Shown piece after piece: positions 45,441 through 55,418 of a stretch of DNA of 64,000 nucleotides. A model generated the notes under the pieces. It was not told the DNA's origin. It worked only from the letters and a program-made list of their open reading frames with translations, and searched no databases. A program made the position numbers and the translations under genes. The stretch comes from Paraburkholderia tuberum STM678 (lineage in GTDB: Bacteria > Pseudomonadota > Gammaproteobacteria > Burkholderiales > Burkholderiaceae). The DNA is taken from assembly GCF_902833905.1 (NCBI RefSeq), contig NZ_CADFGP010000025.1, positions 47,974-111,973 of the forward strand, given 5' to 3'. The first letter of the stretch is position 1, and each line of letters begins with the position of its first letter.

Positions 45441-48400
45441 ATGAACAAGTCCTATGTCAGCATCTGGAGTGAAGCCCTTGGGTCGTGGGTGGCTGCATCC
45501 GAGCACACTGCACGTCGCGGCAAGCGCAGCAAGTCACGCTGCGTGATGGGTAGCATCGGCGTAGCCTTGGGTGTGATTGCCGGCTACAGTGGGAATGCTG
45601 CTGCTAAAGTTGCGAACCCTATTGGCGTCTATGGCAACATTGCTATTGACAATTCGACCAGCACCACCGTCGCTGCTTCTGCCAGCACTCCTGGATCGAT
45701 AGCGATTGGTGCTGGTGCAAACGCTAAAGGCGACGTTAATTATGACGGTAGCTCGGCCATTGCCATCGGCGATTCAGCCGAGGCGAACGGGGGTGGCACG
45801 ATTGCGCTCGGCGAAATGGCCGTTGTCAACGGTGATCGCTCGGCAGCTTTCGGCTCGGCTTCAACCGTGAGTGCCTCAGATTCTGTGGCGCTCGGTTTCG
45901 GGAGCACGGTCACCGCCACCAATAGCGTAGCTTTGGGCGTGAATTCGGTGGCCGACCGGGCGAATACGGTGTCGGTAGGCACGTCCACCGGCCAACGCCA
46001 GATCGTGAACCTGGCTGCAGGTACCCAAAGTACGGATGCCGTCAATCTGAGCCAGCTCGGCGGAGTGGTGAATGCGCTAGGCGGTGGGGCGGCGATCAAG
46101 TCGGATGGCACGATCAGCGCGCCGAGCTACAGCGTGGGCGGTACGACGGTCAACAACGTGGGTGACGCGTTTGCCAACATCGACGAAAGCGTGCGCCGCA
46201 ACGCCTGGTTCATCGATAACCTCAACGATGGCCTAGTGATGATCCACAACATCGCGCTCGACAACAGCAAGGACATCGCGATCAACAAAGCCGACATCAC
46301 GAAGATGAGTGGCGACATCACGAACGTCACCAACAACCTGAACGACGGCACGATCGGTCTGGTGCAGCACGACGCAGCGACCCGGAACATCACGGTGGCC
46401 AGGGATCTGGACGGCACGACGGTGGATTTCGGTGGCACTGAGGGCGCGCGCACGCTGAGCGGCGTGAAGGCCGGTGCGCTGAGCGACACCAGCACCGAAG
46501 CGGTGAACGGTTCGCAGCTGTACGCGACCAACCAGAACGTGACGGCCAACACGGCCAGCATTGCGGCCAACACGACGAACATCGCCGACAACGCGACGAA
46601 CGTTGCGGCCAACACGACGGCGATCACCAGCATCGACAGCCGCGTGACCAACGTGGAAGGCTCGGTCACGAACCTGACGCAGCAACTGGACGGCGGCAGC
46701 GTCGGCCTGGTGCAGCAGGACGCGACCAGCAAGACCATCACGGTGGCCAGGGACCTGGACGGCACGACGGTGGACTTCAGTGGCACCGATGGCGCGCGCT
46801 CGCTGAGCGGCGTGAAGGCCGGTGCGCTGAGCGACACCAGCACCGAAGCGGTGAACGGTTCGCAGCTGCACGCGACCAACCAGAACGTGACGGCCAACAC
46901 GGCCAGCATTACGACCAACACGACGAATATCGCCGCCAACACGACGAACGTTGCGGCCAACAAGACGGCGATCACCGGCATCGACGGCCGCGTGACCAAC
47001 GTGGAAGGCTCGGTCACGAACCTGACGCAGCAACTGGACGGCGGCAGCGTCGGCCTGGTGCAGCAGGACGCGACCAGCAAGGCCATCACGGTGGCCAGGG
47101 ACCTGGACGGCACGACGGTGGACTTCAGTGGCACCGATGGCGTTCGCTCGCTGAGCGGCGTGAAGGCCGGTGCGCTGAGCGACACCAGCACCGAAGCGGT
47201 GAACGGTTCGCAGCTGCACGCGACCAACCAGAACGTGACGGCCAACACGACGAACATCGCCGACAACACGACGAACGTTGCGGCCAACAAGACGGCGATC
47301 ACCAGCATCGACGGCCGCGTGACCAACGTGGAAGGCTCGGTCACGAACCTGACGCAGCAGCTGGACGGCGGCAGCGTCGGCCTGGTGAAGCAGGACGCGA
47401 CCAGCAAGACCATCACGGTGGCCAGGGACCTGGACGGCACGACGGTGGACTTCAGTGGCACCGATGGCGCGCGCACGCTGAGCGGCGTGAAGGCCGGTGC
47501 GCTGAGCGACACCAGCACCGAAGCGGTGAACGGTTCGCAGCTGCACGCGACCAACCAGAACGTGACGACCAACACGGCCAGCATTGCGGCCAACGCGACG
47601 GCAATCACCAGCATCGACGGCCGCGTGACCAACGTGGAAGGCTCGGTCACGAACCTGACGCAGCAGCTGGACGGCGGCAGCGTCGGCCTGGTGAAGCAGG
47701 ACGCGACCAGCAAGACCATCACGGTGGCCAGGGACCTGGACGGCACGACGGTGGACTTCGGTGGCACCGATGGCGTGCGCACGCTGAGCGGCGTGAAGGC
47801 CGGTGCGCTGAGCGACACCAGCACCGAAGCGGTGAACGGTTCGCAGTTGCACGCGACCAACCAGGCAATCGCGAACGCGAGTCGCTACTTCAAGGCGGGC
47901 GGCCTGGAGGATGGCACGGACGATGCGATCGCGGCAGCCAAGTCGGTTGCGGTCGGTGCGGGCGCATCCGCCAATGTGGGCAGCGCAGCAACCGCTAGCT
48001 GGAATAATCCTCTTGTCTTGGGCAACGGCTCCAACACGGATATCAATGGTGTTGCTATCGGAGCTAACGCTCGTGCTTCGCTGGGCGGTATTGCACTTGG
48101 CGACACGGCCGTAAGCGATAGTTATTCTGGTGTAGCGCTGGGCGCATACACCGTAGCTGGCTCGCATGGAACCGCGGTCGGCGCAGGCGCGATGGCCCAG
48201 GGTACGGATAGTTCTGCGCTGGGGTACAACGCCCTTGCCACCGGAGGAAGTGCAGCGGCAATGGGTAACTTTTCGACTGCCTCGGGCGACAAATCCGCGG
48301 CACTTGGCGCGAAGGCGAATGCACAGGCGGCGAATTCGGTGGCGCTGGGTGCAGATTCGATCGCAGACCGCGACGATGCGGTGTCGGTTGGCAACGCGAC

Positions 48401-49964
48401 GCTCAAACGCCAGATCACGAATGTGGCGGCCGGTACGCTGTCGGCTAGCAGCACGGACGCGGTGAACGGCAGCCAGCTGTACGGCACGGCATCGAGCGTG
48501 GCCCAGGCACTGGGTGGCGGTTCGACCGTGAACGCGGACGGCACGATCAGCGCACCGAGCTACGCCGTGGGCGGCACGACAGTGCATAGCATCAGCGATG
48601 CTGTTACCAACATCGACGGCCGTACGACGCAGAACGCGAGTGACATCGCGCAGAACACCGCGAATATCACGAACGTGCAGAACCAACTGGCTGATGGCTC
48701 GGTGGGTCTGGTCCAGCAGGACGCGACCACCCGTGACATTACGGTTGCCAAGGACACCGACGGTACGGTGGTGAACATGGCGGGCACGGCGGGCGACCGC
48801 ACAGTGACAGGCGTGGCCGCAGGCGCGGTGAACGCGTCGAGCGTGGATGCGGTGAACGGCAGCCAGCTGTATGGCACGGCGTCGAGCATGGCCCAGGCAC
48901 TGGGTGGCGGTTCGACTGTGAACCCGGACGGTACGGTCAGCGCGCCGAGCTACAGCGTGGGTGGTACGACCGTGCATAGCGTAGGCGATGCCGTCACCAA
49001 CCTGGATGACCGGGTCACGCGGAACACCACGGACATCACGAAGCTGCAGACCCAGGTGGGCGACGTCGGAACACAACTGTCGGGCGCGGTGCAGTACGAC
49101 CGTAACGTTGACGGTTCGGTGAACTTCGGTTCCGTGACGCTGGGTGGAGGCCAGAGCGCAGGTCCGGTGATCCTGACCAATGTGGCGAACGGCACGAGCC
49201 AGTATGACGCGGTGAACTACGGCCAGCTGTCGGCGTTGCAGGACCAGGTGACGGATCTCAACGGCCAGGTGAAGGATCTCGGTTCCCAGGTGTCGAACAT
49301 CCAGCCGGTCACTCCGGATGTTTCGTCGTCGGACCGCAACAGTGAAGCAGTGGCTAACGCGGCGATGCCGGGTACCGGTGCGGGCAGCACGGTGGTTGGG
49401 GCAAACGCCAGCGCCGCAGCGGAGAACGCGGTGGCAGTGGGCGCCAATGCGGCGGCGACCGGCGTCAACTCGACGGCGATCGGCACGGGCTCGCAGGCTG
49501 GCAATGCGAACTCAGTGGCGTTGGGTCAGGGCTCGGTGACGGATCGCGATAACTCGGTATCGGTGGGTTCAGCGGGTCACGAACGCCAGATCACCAACGT
49601 CGCAGCGGGTACGGCGGACACGGATGCAGTCAATGTCGGTCAGATGAACAGCTCGGTCGCACAAGGCGTTCAGCAGGCCAACAACTACACCGATCAGCGT
49701 ATCAACGCGACCAACCAGGCGGTCAACAATCTCGCCAGGAACGCCTACTCGGGAATCGCCGCCGCTACCGCGCTGACGATGATTCCAGAAGTCGATCAAG
49801 GCAAGAAACTGTCGTTCGGTATCGCGGCAGCGACTTACAACGGTTATCAGGCGATCGCACTGGGCGGTACGGCTCGTATCAAGGACAACATCAAGGTGAA
49901 AGCGGGTGTTGGGATGTCCGCGGGTGGCACGACTGCCGGGATTGGTGCCTCGTATCAGTGGTAA
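45441..49964 (+). CDS. YadA-like trimeric autotransporter adhesin
   Basis: The 1507-residue protein starts with an ESPR-type extended signal (MNKSYVSIWSEALGSWVAA) and a hydrophobic segment ending near residue 55. A YadA-like head follows (about 70-190; repeats such as SVALGFGSTVTATN), then necks (EAVNGSQL) and a long stalk. Five related stalk blocks run from residue ~320 to ~800. A second head (~830-990) and further neck/stalk units lead to the YadA anchor (last ~80 residues, NAYSGIAAATALTMI to the terminal Trp). Three chains should form a surface fibre for adhesion. AAGGGAATC precedes the ATG. Confidence 0.95.
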   Translation: MNKSYVSIWSEALGSWVAASEHTARRGKRSKSRCVMGSIGVALGVIAGYSGNAAAKVANPIGVYGNIAIDNSTSTTVAASASTPGSIAIGAGANAKGDVNYDGSSAIAIGDSAEANGGGTIALGEMAVVNGDRSAAFGSASTVSASDSVALGFGSTVTATNSVALGVNSVADRANTVSVGTSTGQRQIVNLAAGTQSTDAVNLSQLGGVVNALGGGAAIKSDGTISAPSYSVGGTTVNNVGDAFANIDESVRRNAWFIDNLNDGLVMIHNIALDNSKDIAINKADITKMSGDITNVTNNLNDGTIGLVQHDAATRNITVARDLDGTTVDFGGTEGARTLSGVKAGALSDTSTEAVNGSQLYATNQNVTANTASIAANTTNIADNATNVAANTTAITSIDSRVTNVEGSVTNLTQQLDGGSVGLVQQDATSKTITVARDLDGTTVDFSGTDGARSLSGVKAGALSDTSTEAVNGSQLHATNQNVTANTASITTNTTNIAANTTNVAANKTAITGIDGRVTNVEGSVTNLTQQLDGGSVGLVQQDATSKAITVARDLDGTTVDFSGTDGVRSLSGVKAGALSDTSTEAVNGSQLHATNQNVTANTTNIADNTTNVAANKTAITSIDGRVTNVEGSVTNLTQQLDGGSVGLVKQDATSKTITVARDLDGTTVDFSGTDGARTLSGVKAGALSDTSTEAVNGSQLHATNQNVTTNTASIAANATAITSIDGRVTNVEGSVTNLTQQLDGGSVGLVKQDATSKTITVARDLDGTTVDFGGTDGVRTLSGVKAGALSDTSTEAVNGSQLHATNQAIANASRYFKAGGLEDGTDDAIAAAKSVAVGAGASANVGSAATASWNNPLVLGNGSNTDINGVAIGANARASLGGIALGDTAVSDSYSGVALGAYTVAGSHGTAVGAGAMAQGTDSSALGYNALATGGSAAAMGNFSTASGDKSAALGAKANAQAANSVALGADSIADRDDAVSVGNATLKRQITNVAAGTLSASSTDAVNGSQLYGTASSVAQALGGGSTVNADGTISAPSYAVGGTTVHSISDAVTNIDGRTTQNASDIAQNTANITNVQNQLADGSVGLVQQDATTRDITVAKDTDGTVVNMAGTAGDRTVTGVAAGAVNASSVDAVNGSQLYGTASSMAQALGGGSTVNPDGTVSAPSYSVGGTTVHSVGDAVTNLDDRVTRNTTDITKLQTQVGDVGTQLSGAVQYDRNVDGSVNFGSVTLGGGQSAGPVILTNVANGTSQYDAVNYGQLSALQDQVTDLNGQVKDLGSQVSNIQPVTPDVSSSDRNSEAVANAAMPGTGAGSTVVGANASAAAENAVAVGANAAATGVNSTAIGTGSQAGNANSVALGQGSVTDRDNSVSVGSAGHERQITNVAAGTADTDAVNVGQMNSSVAQGVQQANNYTDQRINATNQAVNNLARNAYSGIAAATALTMIPEVDQGKKLSFGIAAATYNGYQAIALGGTARIKDNIKVKAGVGMSAGGTTAGIGASYQW
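46401..47861 (+). repeat. Five stalk repeats of the adhesin with heptad length steps
   Basis: The marker AGGGA(C/T)CTGGACGG starts at 46401, 46749, 47097, 47424 and 47730. Periods are 348, 348, 327 and 306 bp, which is 116, 116, 109 and 102 codons. Each step is exactly 21 bp, one heptad of the NTTNIAA type. Confidence 0.9.
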
Positions 49965-49971
49965 GCGGTCG

Positions 49972-50006
49972 GCGGGAAAGGGTGCGTGTGCCCTCTCCCG
50001 CTTTTT
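49972..50006 (+). terminator. Rho-independent terminator of the adhesin gene
   Basis: GCGGGAAAGGG and CCCTCTCCCGC form an 11-bp stem with one mismatch and an 8-base loop, followed by TTTTT, eight bases after the stop codon. Confidence 0.85.
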
Positions 50007-50007
50007 C

Positions 50008-50313
50008 ACGATTGATCAACAGCGCGCCACAGCAGGTAAGGCTCGCCGCGCAACGTCACAAATACTTCGTCAAGGTGCCATGTCGTGCCGGGCTTGCGAC
50101 GCGCCGCTTTGACACGGTGGGCGAAACGGGCACCGAATTTATCGCACCAGCGTCGGACTGTTTCGTAGCTGACGATAACCCCCGCTCGAATAGCAGCTCT
50201 TCGATATCACGCAGGCTGAGCTGAAACTTGAAATACCAGCGGACCGCGGAACTGATGACCGCCGCTGGAAAGCGATGACCGTGGTAAAGCGTGCCGACCT
50301 GTGCGAACGACAA
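50008..50313 (-). mobile_element. IS6-family transposase remnant, N-terminal third, frameshifted
   Basis: The minus strand encodes HGHRFPAAVISSAVRWYFKF and LSLRDIEELLFERG, typical of IS6-family transposase N-termini. After ERG the frame breaks; one base further the homology goes on (VIVSYETVRRWCDKFGARF, then KPGTTWHLDEVFVTLRGEP, up to AVDQS). One G missing from a five-G run at about 50180 explains the shift. The catalytic C-terminal part and the inverted repeats are absent. It is a dead fragment between the adhesin terminator and the acyltransferase gene. Confidence 0.85.
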
Positions 50314-50614
50314 AAGACTCGATCGTTCAATGCATCACCTATGACGCAGGCGAAGGCGCTGACGATGCGCCTCTAATGTTCGCTTTCACAACGGCTTTCT
50401 GAAATGGAGTCGTTGGCGACTGGTAATACTCGGCGCGTCTTTAGCGAACACGCGGAAAGTTTTGCGGCTTTTCATGCACGAAACAGGGACACCCGTCTTC
50501 ATGGATGGACGCGAGCCTCGAAAATAAATCATCGAACGCGCGCTGCGATTTTTTTCGCATTTTTTCCCCGTACGATGTTTTCGTGCTTTTCCGCCGCTTT
50601 GCGAATAGAGGTTT
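50314..50614. other. Intergenic region before the acyltransferase
   Basis: No gene is visible in these 300 bp; the last part should hold the promoter of the acyltransferase gene. Confidence 0.4.
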
Positions 50615-51739
50615 ATGAAAAACAGAATTGCCGGATTCGATGGATTGCGCGCGATCGCTGTGCTGATGGTGTTTCTGCAGCATCGACTCTTCGGCGACAT
50701 CGGCGAAATCGGGCATCTCGGCGTGTGGATCTTCTTTGCGCTGAGCGGCTTTCTGATCATCGGCATCCTGTCGTCGCGGCGCGCGCGCATCGAAGAGGGC
50801 GACAGCTGTTTCCGCACCGAACTCGGGCGCTTTCTGTTTCGTCGCACGGTGCGCATCTTTCCGATCTATTACCTGATGCTCGTCGTGATGTGCGTGCTGA
50901 TGGCATTCGGCCTCGCGAATCCGGAACTGGCGAGCGGCATGCCGTTTCACTTCGCGTATCTGTCCAACTTCTGGATCGGCTCGGTGCTGCGTTACTGGCC
51001 GGGCCGCTATTCGCACTTGTGGAGCCTCGCGATCGAGGAGCAGTTCTATCTCGTCGTTGCGCCGTTTTTGCTGCTGCTCGCGACGCGGCGACATCGAGCG
51101 GCATGTTGGGCGATCGTGGCGCTCGGCCTTGCCGCGCTGTTCGCGATGCGCGCCGCGCATTGGGATGAGATCACGATCTATACGCACCCGTTGAGCAATG
51201 TCTGGTTGCTCGCGTTGGGCGGCATCGGTGGTCTGGTGATCGAGGACGATCGCGGCCGCGCGCGTGCCTGGCTCGGTCATGGCCTGACGCTGTTCGCGCT
51301 GAGTCTGGTCGTGATCGGTTTGTGCGCGGCCGAGCCGAGGTGGAACATGCTCGACGATCCCTTGCTGTTTACCGCGATCAGCGCAACGTACGGGATCGGT
51401 ATCGCGGCGCTGGTGGCTTCGATCGCGTGTTGCCGCAATGCTGCCGTGATGGGTCTGCTACAGACGCGTTGGCTCGCCGGTCTTGGGCGTATCAGTTACG
51501 GCTTCTATCTGTATCACAACCTGATCCCCGATCTGACGCGTAACCGTCACGCCGAGGCGTTGTTTGGCGGCACCGTGCCGATGTGGGCACACATGCTTGG
51601 CATCGTCGCGTCGTTCGCGATTTCGCTTGGCATTGCGGTGCTGTCGTGGCGGTTGATCGAGGCGCCGATTTTGCGAGTGAAGACGCGCGGCGAATCGGTA
51701 TTGAAAGCGGCGGAGAACGTCGCTTCCGACGTAGCCTGA
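50615..51739 (+). CDS. Acyltransferase 3 family membrane protein (OafA/YrhL-like)
   Basis: The 374-residue protein has about ten helices. The N-terminal RIAGFDGLRAIAVLMVFLQH with the catalytic-type His, and the later FFALSGFLI and RRTVRIFPIYY motifs are typical of acyltransferase 3. WSLAIEEQFYLV also fits. AGAGG precedes the ATG. Such enzymes O-acylate surface sugars at the inner membrane. The substrate is unknown. Confidence 0.9.
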   Translation: MKNRIAGFDGLRAIAVLMVFLQHRLFGDIGEIGHLGVWIFFALSGFLIIGILSSRRARIEEGDSCFRTELGRFLFRRTVRIFPIYYLMLVVMCVLMAFGLANPELASGMPFHFAYLSNFWIGSVLRYWPGRYSHLWSLAIEEQFYLVVAPFLLLLATRRHRAACWAIVALGLAALFAMRAAHWDEITIYTHPLSNVWLLALGGIGGLVIEDDRGRARAWLGHGLTLFALSLVVIGLCAAEPRWNMLDDPLLFTAISATYGIGIAALVASIACCRNAAVMGLLQTRWLAGLGRISYGFYLYHNLIPDLTRNRHAEALFGGTVPMWAHMLGIVASFAISLGIAVLSWRLIEAPILRVKTRGESVLKAAENVASDVA

Positions 51740-51939
51740 CAGATCGAACCAGGTCGCCGATCTATCCGGCTACGCGCCTCACGCTATCATTCGGCCTCAC
51801 CACCCGGCCGCCCCTCATCTGACGCACTCCACGGGACCGAACCGGCCAAACGAAAGAAGAACACGATGCGCGCGGCGCTTTCCCGCGATGCCGACCGACC
51901 CGGGATCGTCGGACTTCGCGTAGCGCATCATCAGGCCCG

Positions 51940-53838
51940 TCAAGCCGCCGCAGGCTCGTGCACGATCTTCAACGTGCTCTTGTGCTCGGCGATGAACCGA
52001 TAAACGGTGTCCCCGGGTACGGTCTCGTGCTCGAGCAACTGGTCCGAAATGTCGCGCAGTACCGGCTCGTACGCGTGCAGTAGCCCGTAGCAAAGTTCGT
52101 TGAGCTCCTTGAGCAGCACGTTCGCATGCTCGATTGCGCTCTTCATTTGCAGGCCCGCATACTGCGACGGCAGCGCCGCGAGACTGAACAGATCGCCGTC
52201 GCTGTTGAAGCCGAACTTCGACACCATGTCGAGGCTGATACGCGAGGCCTCCTGCAAGTCCGACGCGGCGCCGCTCGATGCTTCGGAGAACATCAGAATC
52301 TCCGCGTTGCGTCCGCCGAGCAGCACCTGGATCTCGTTGCGGATTTCCGTTTCGCGGTACAGGTGCTTGTCCTGCGCCTTCGTGATCAGCGCGACGCCAA
52401 GCGCGCCGCCACGCGGCAGAATCGTCACTTCCTCGAGCACGCCGGTGCCAAGCAGCGCCGCGACCAGACCATGACCCGCCTCATGCACCGCGATGCGCCT
52501 GCGCTCGTCCTCGGTGAGCGCGCGCTCGGCGCCGCTCACGTCGCCGATGCGCGCGATCTTGATCGCTTCCATGAAGTGCTTCGCGGCGATTTCGTTATCG
52601 CCCGCCTTGCGCGCGATCAGCCCCGCCTGATTCACGACCATCGCGACGGTGGCCGGCGACAGTCCAGTCGTCAAACGCGCGAGCTGGTCGTAGTCGATAT
52701 CCGCCGCTTTCGACTTCAGCCGCTGCGCGTAGAAACGGAAAATCTTGGCGCGGTCTTCGCGATCCGGCAGACGCACCTGCACCGTGCGATCGAAACGGCC
52801 GGGGCGGCGCAATGCTTCGTCGAGATTGTCGGGATGGTTGGTCGCGGCCACGACGATCACGCCCTCGTTCGACTCGAAGCCGTCCATCTCCGCGAGCAGC
52901 TGGTTGATGATCCGGTTGCTTTCGGCTTCGACCGGACCACCGCCGGTGTCGGTTCGTTTCGCGAGACCGTCCGCTTCGTCGATGAAGATGACCGTCGGCG
53001 CGTTCTTGCGCGCGAGTTCGAACAGGTGCCGCACCTTCTGGATACCGACACCGTAGTACTTCGCGCTGAAATAGCTGCCCGTGATCGAAATGAAGTTCGC
53101 GCCGCATTCGCCGGCCAACGCCTGAGCGAGCCGCGTCTTGCCGACGCCGGGCGCGCCGACCATCAGGATGCCGCACGGCGCGCGCACGCCCAGCGACGAG
53201 AACTGCTTCGGATCGGACAGGTAACCGCGAATGTCGGCGAGCGCGGCCTTCGCTTCGTTCGCGCCGATCACGTCGTCGAAACGCAGCGTCGGTGTTTCGC
53301 TGAGCAGCTTCGCGCCGCCCTTCATCTCGCGTCGCATGAACCACGCCATGCCGCCGATCAGCACGAGCGGCAGCAGCACGCTCAGCGCGTCGCGGAACTG
53401 GTCGAACAGTTGGGTCCAGCGTGCACCGTCGCTGTGGATGTCGACGTCGGGCAGCCACACGAGCTGGTACGCGGCGGCGTCGGAGCGCTCGCCCAGCAGC
53501 AGCGCGTGCGAGAAGGTTGCGTTGTGATCGGTGACGAAGTACTTCGAGCCGTCACGCAGCGACACCAGAATCGCGTTGGGACTCACGCCGATCGCCGCGA
53601 CGTTGGTGTCGTGAATGTCGCGCAGCATCGTCGATGCATCCTTCTCCGCATGCGTCCACGCGGATACATCGTGACGCATCTGGCTCGCAATGCCGCTCAG
53701 CGCCGGCGCCTGCGGCTCGGCGCGATGCTGGATATACCAGACGCCCCAACCGACCAACACCGCGATCAGCACCGCCACAGCCGCGACCGCAATTTTGCGT
53801 GCGCGCTTTTTCCCAAGCGAATTATTTCCCGGCTTCAT
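51940..53838 (-). CDS. FtsH-like membrane AAA+ metalloprotease, divergent
   Basis: The 632-residue protein has two N-terminal membrane helices (about 15-35 and 153-168) around a periplasmic domain. The AAA+ module has Walker A GAPGVGKT (228-235), Walker B TVIFIDEAD and an Arg finger region RRPGRFDR. The protease module has HEAGH (452-456) and the third zinc ligand Asp near 527 (GAASDLQEA). The substrate-gripping pore loop is YYGVG (261-265), not FVGVG. It is probably a second FtsH paralogue, since housekeeping ftsH usually sits beside rlmE and folP. Confidence 0.88.
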   Translation of the reverse strand: MKPGNNSLGKKRARKIAVAAVAVLIAVLVGWGVWYIQHRAEPQAPALSGIASQMRHDVSAWTHAEKDASTMLRDIHDTNVAAIGVSPNAILVSLRDGSKYFVTDHNATFSHALLLGERSDAAAYQLVWLPDVDIHSDGARWTQLFDQFRDALSVLLPLVLIGGMAWFMRREMKGGAKLLSETPTLRFDDVIGANEAKAALADIRGYLSDPKQFSSLGVRAPCGILMVGAPGVGKTRLAQALAGECGANFISITGSYFSAKYYGVGIQKVRHLFELARKNAPTVIFIDEADGLAKRTDTGGGPVEAESNRIINQLLAEMDGFESNEGVIVVAATNHPDNLDEALRRPGRFDRTVQVRLPDREDRAKIFRFYAQRLKSKAADIDYDQLARLTTGLSPATVAMVVNQAGLIARKAGDNEIAAKHFMEAIKIARIGDVSGAERALTEDERRRIAVHEAGHGLVAALLGTGVLEEVTILPRGGALGVALITKAQDKHLYRETEIRNEIQVLLGGRNAEILMFSEASSGAASDLQEASRISLDMVSKFGFNSDGDLFSLAALPSQYAGLQMKSAIEHANVLLKELNELCYGLLHAYEPVLRDISDQLLEHETVPGDTVYRFIAEHKSTLKIVHEPAAA

Positions 53839-54441
53839 GAGTCATTTCCAAAATGCGGACTTGAACAAGCCCTTACTTAATCAAGCTTTCTGTCAAACTT
53901 ACCTGTCGAAATCGGAAGGCGGAGTCTGCGGAAAATCGGCTGGGGGCGAAGCGCCACACGGCGAGGCTCAAAGGACAATTCAGAAGGACGACGATCTGTG
54001 CATCCCGGTGAGCCGCATTAGCCGAAGGTAGTATGCCGGCGGCACGCGTCTGTCAAAGCCGCGGAAAAAGCCTATTTGTACCATCTATCCGACCATCGAC
54101 ACGCCGGAAGGTTACGCGGCAAGCGCGCGTAGGGCGTCGCCGCCTTGGCTCCGCGCACAGTTTATCAGCGTAAAAAGCAGCGCGTGTTTTTAATGTCTAT
54201 ATCTAACCGCGCCCCAATTAAAATCAGTCACAATTACTGACAAAACGTGATTAGACGGACCTAAATGATCTGAAAATAGGCCACGATTAAGTCAGGATTT
54301 TGGAATCAGCTGGCAGGATGAGCGACGGCTCTCTACGGACCCGTTCGCATCATCGACACTTTCTCTCAGGTTCTGCTTTTGGGCGCCGGCGCCGAGCGGC
54401 ATCGACGGTTCTTTCCTATGCTGCACTCAGGAGATTCGATC
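53839..54441. other. Long intergenic region between the protease and aroE-like genes
   Basis: No supported gene in these 600 bp. The middle (54180-54320) is AT-rich. Promoters of both divergent genes should lie here. No tRNA or clear repeat was seen. Confidence 0.5.
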
Positions 54442-55290
54442 ATGCAGCGGGCTGAAAACCCTTCCTTCGCGGCGTCGCTCGACGCGGGTCTGAGCGGCGC
54501 GACGCGCGTGTATTTCATCGTCGGCGATCCGATTGCGCAGGTGCGCTCGCCGTCCGGCGTGACCGCCGCGTTGCGTTCGGCCGGCCGCGATGCGCTGGTG
54601 GTGCCCGCGCACGTCGCGCCAGCCGATCTGCCGGCTTTTTTCGCGGGCATCGCGCCGATGCGCAACGTCGACGGCGTGATCATCACGGTGCCGCACAAAT
54701 TCACCGCGGCGAGCTATTGCGCGACGCTCGCCGAAGAAGCCGCGTTCCTTGGCGCGGTCAACACGCTGCGCCGCAACGCCGACAGCAGCTGGCATGGCGG
54801 CATGTTCGACGGCACCGGCTTCGTTGCGGCGCTCGTCGCGGCGGGCTGCGAACTACAGGGCAAGCGCGCGCTGCTGGTCGCCGCGGGCGGCGCGGGCTCG
54901 GCGATCGGCCATGCGCTGATTCAGCGCGGCGTCGGCTCGCTCGACGTGCGCGACAACGACGTCGAACGCACCGGCTCGCTGACCGCACGGCTCAATGCGC
55001 TCGGCCGAGGCACGGCGCGCGGTGCGGCGGCCGACCTCGACCCGAGTCCGTATGACGTGGTCGTCAACGCGTCGCCGCTCGGCATGCGCGCGGGCGATTC
55101 GTTGCCGATCGACGTCGCGCGCTTGCCGGCCACGACTTTTGTCGGCGATGTCGTAACGAAACCGCCACTTACGCCGCTGATCGAAGCGGCACGCGCGCGC
55201 GGTTGCCCGACCGTGACGGGCACGCAGATGTTCGAACGCGTGTGTGATCGGATGGTGGAGTTCTTTCTGGACACGCCGACGTCTGCGTAA
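54442..55290 (+). CDS. Shikimate dehydrogenase family protein (AroE/YdiB-like)
   Basis: The ATG at 54442 is preceded by AGGAG. The 282-residue protein has FIVGDPIAQVRSPSGVT (substrate side), VDGVIITVPHKFTAAS with the catalytic Lys, and the NADP fold LVAAGGAGSAIGHAL. Near the C-terminus is VVTKPPLTPLIEAARARGC. It reduces 3-dehydroshikimate or oxidises quinate/shikimate. The usual SxSxS pocket is changed to RSPSG, so it is probably a paralogue and not the main AroE. Confidence 0.85.
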   Translation: MQRAENPSFAASLDAGLSGATRVYFIVGDPIAQVRSPSGVTAALRSAGRDALVVPAHVAPADLPAFFAGIAPMRNVDGVIITVPHKFTAASYCATLAEEAAFLGAVNTLRRNADSSWHGGMFDGTGFVAALVAAGCELQGKRALLVAAGGAGSAIGHALIQRGVGSLDVRDNDVERTGSLTARLNALGRGTARGAAADLDPSPYDVVVNASPLGMRAGDSLPIDVARLPATTFVGDVVTKPPLTPLIEAARARGCPTVTGTQMFERVCDRMVEFFLDTPTSA

Positions 55291-55418
55291 CGGCGCGAAG
55301 GAACCAGGCGCGCGCTGCTACACTGGCGCGAAATTACCGTGGCGCAGATCCCGCACGGCATGCACGAGGCGTGGCGCAATCCTGCGCCGCGTTCACATCG
55401 CCCTCTGCGCGCCAACCC

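Noticed and set aside
46233..49076. Long minus-strand open frames antisense to the adhesin
   Set aside because: They follow from the repetitive, stop-poor adhesin sequence; the translations are His/Arg/Val-rich and match no fold.
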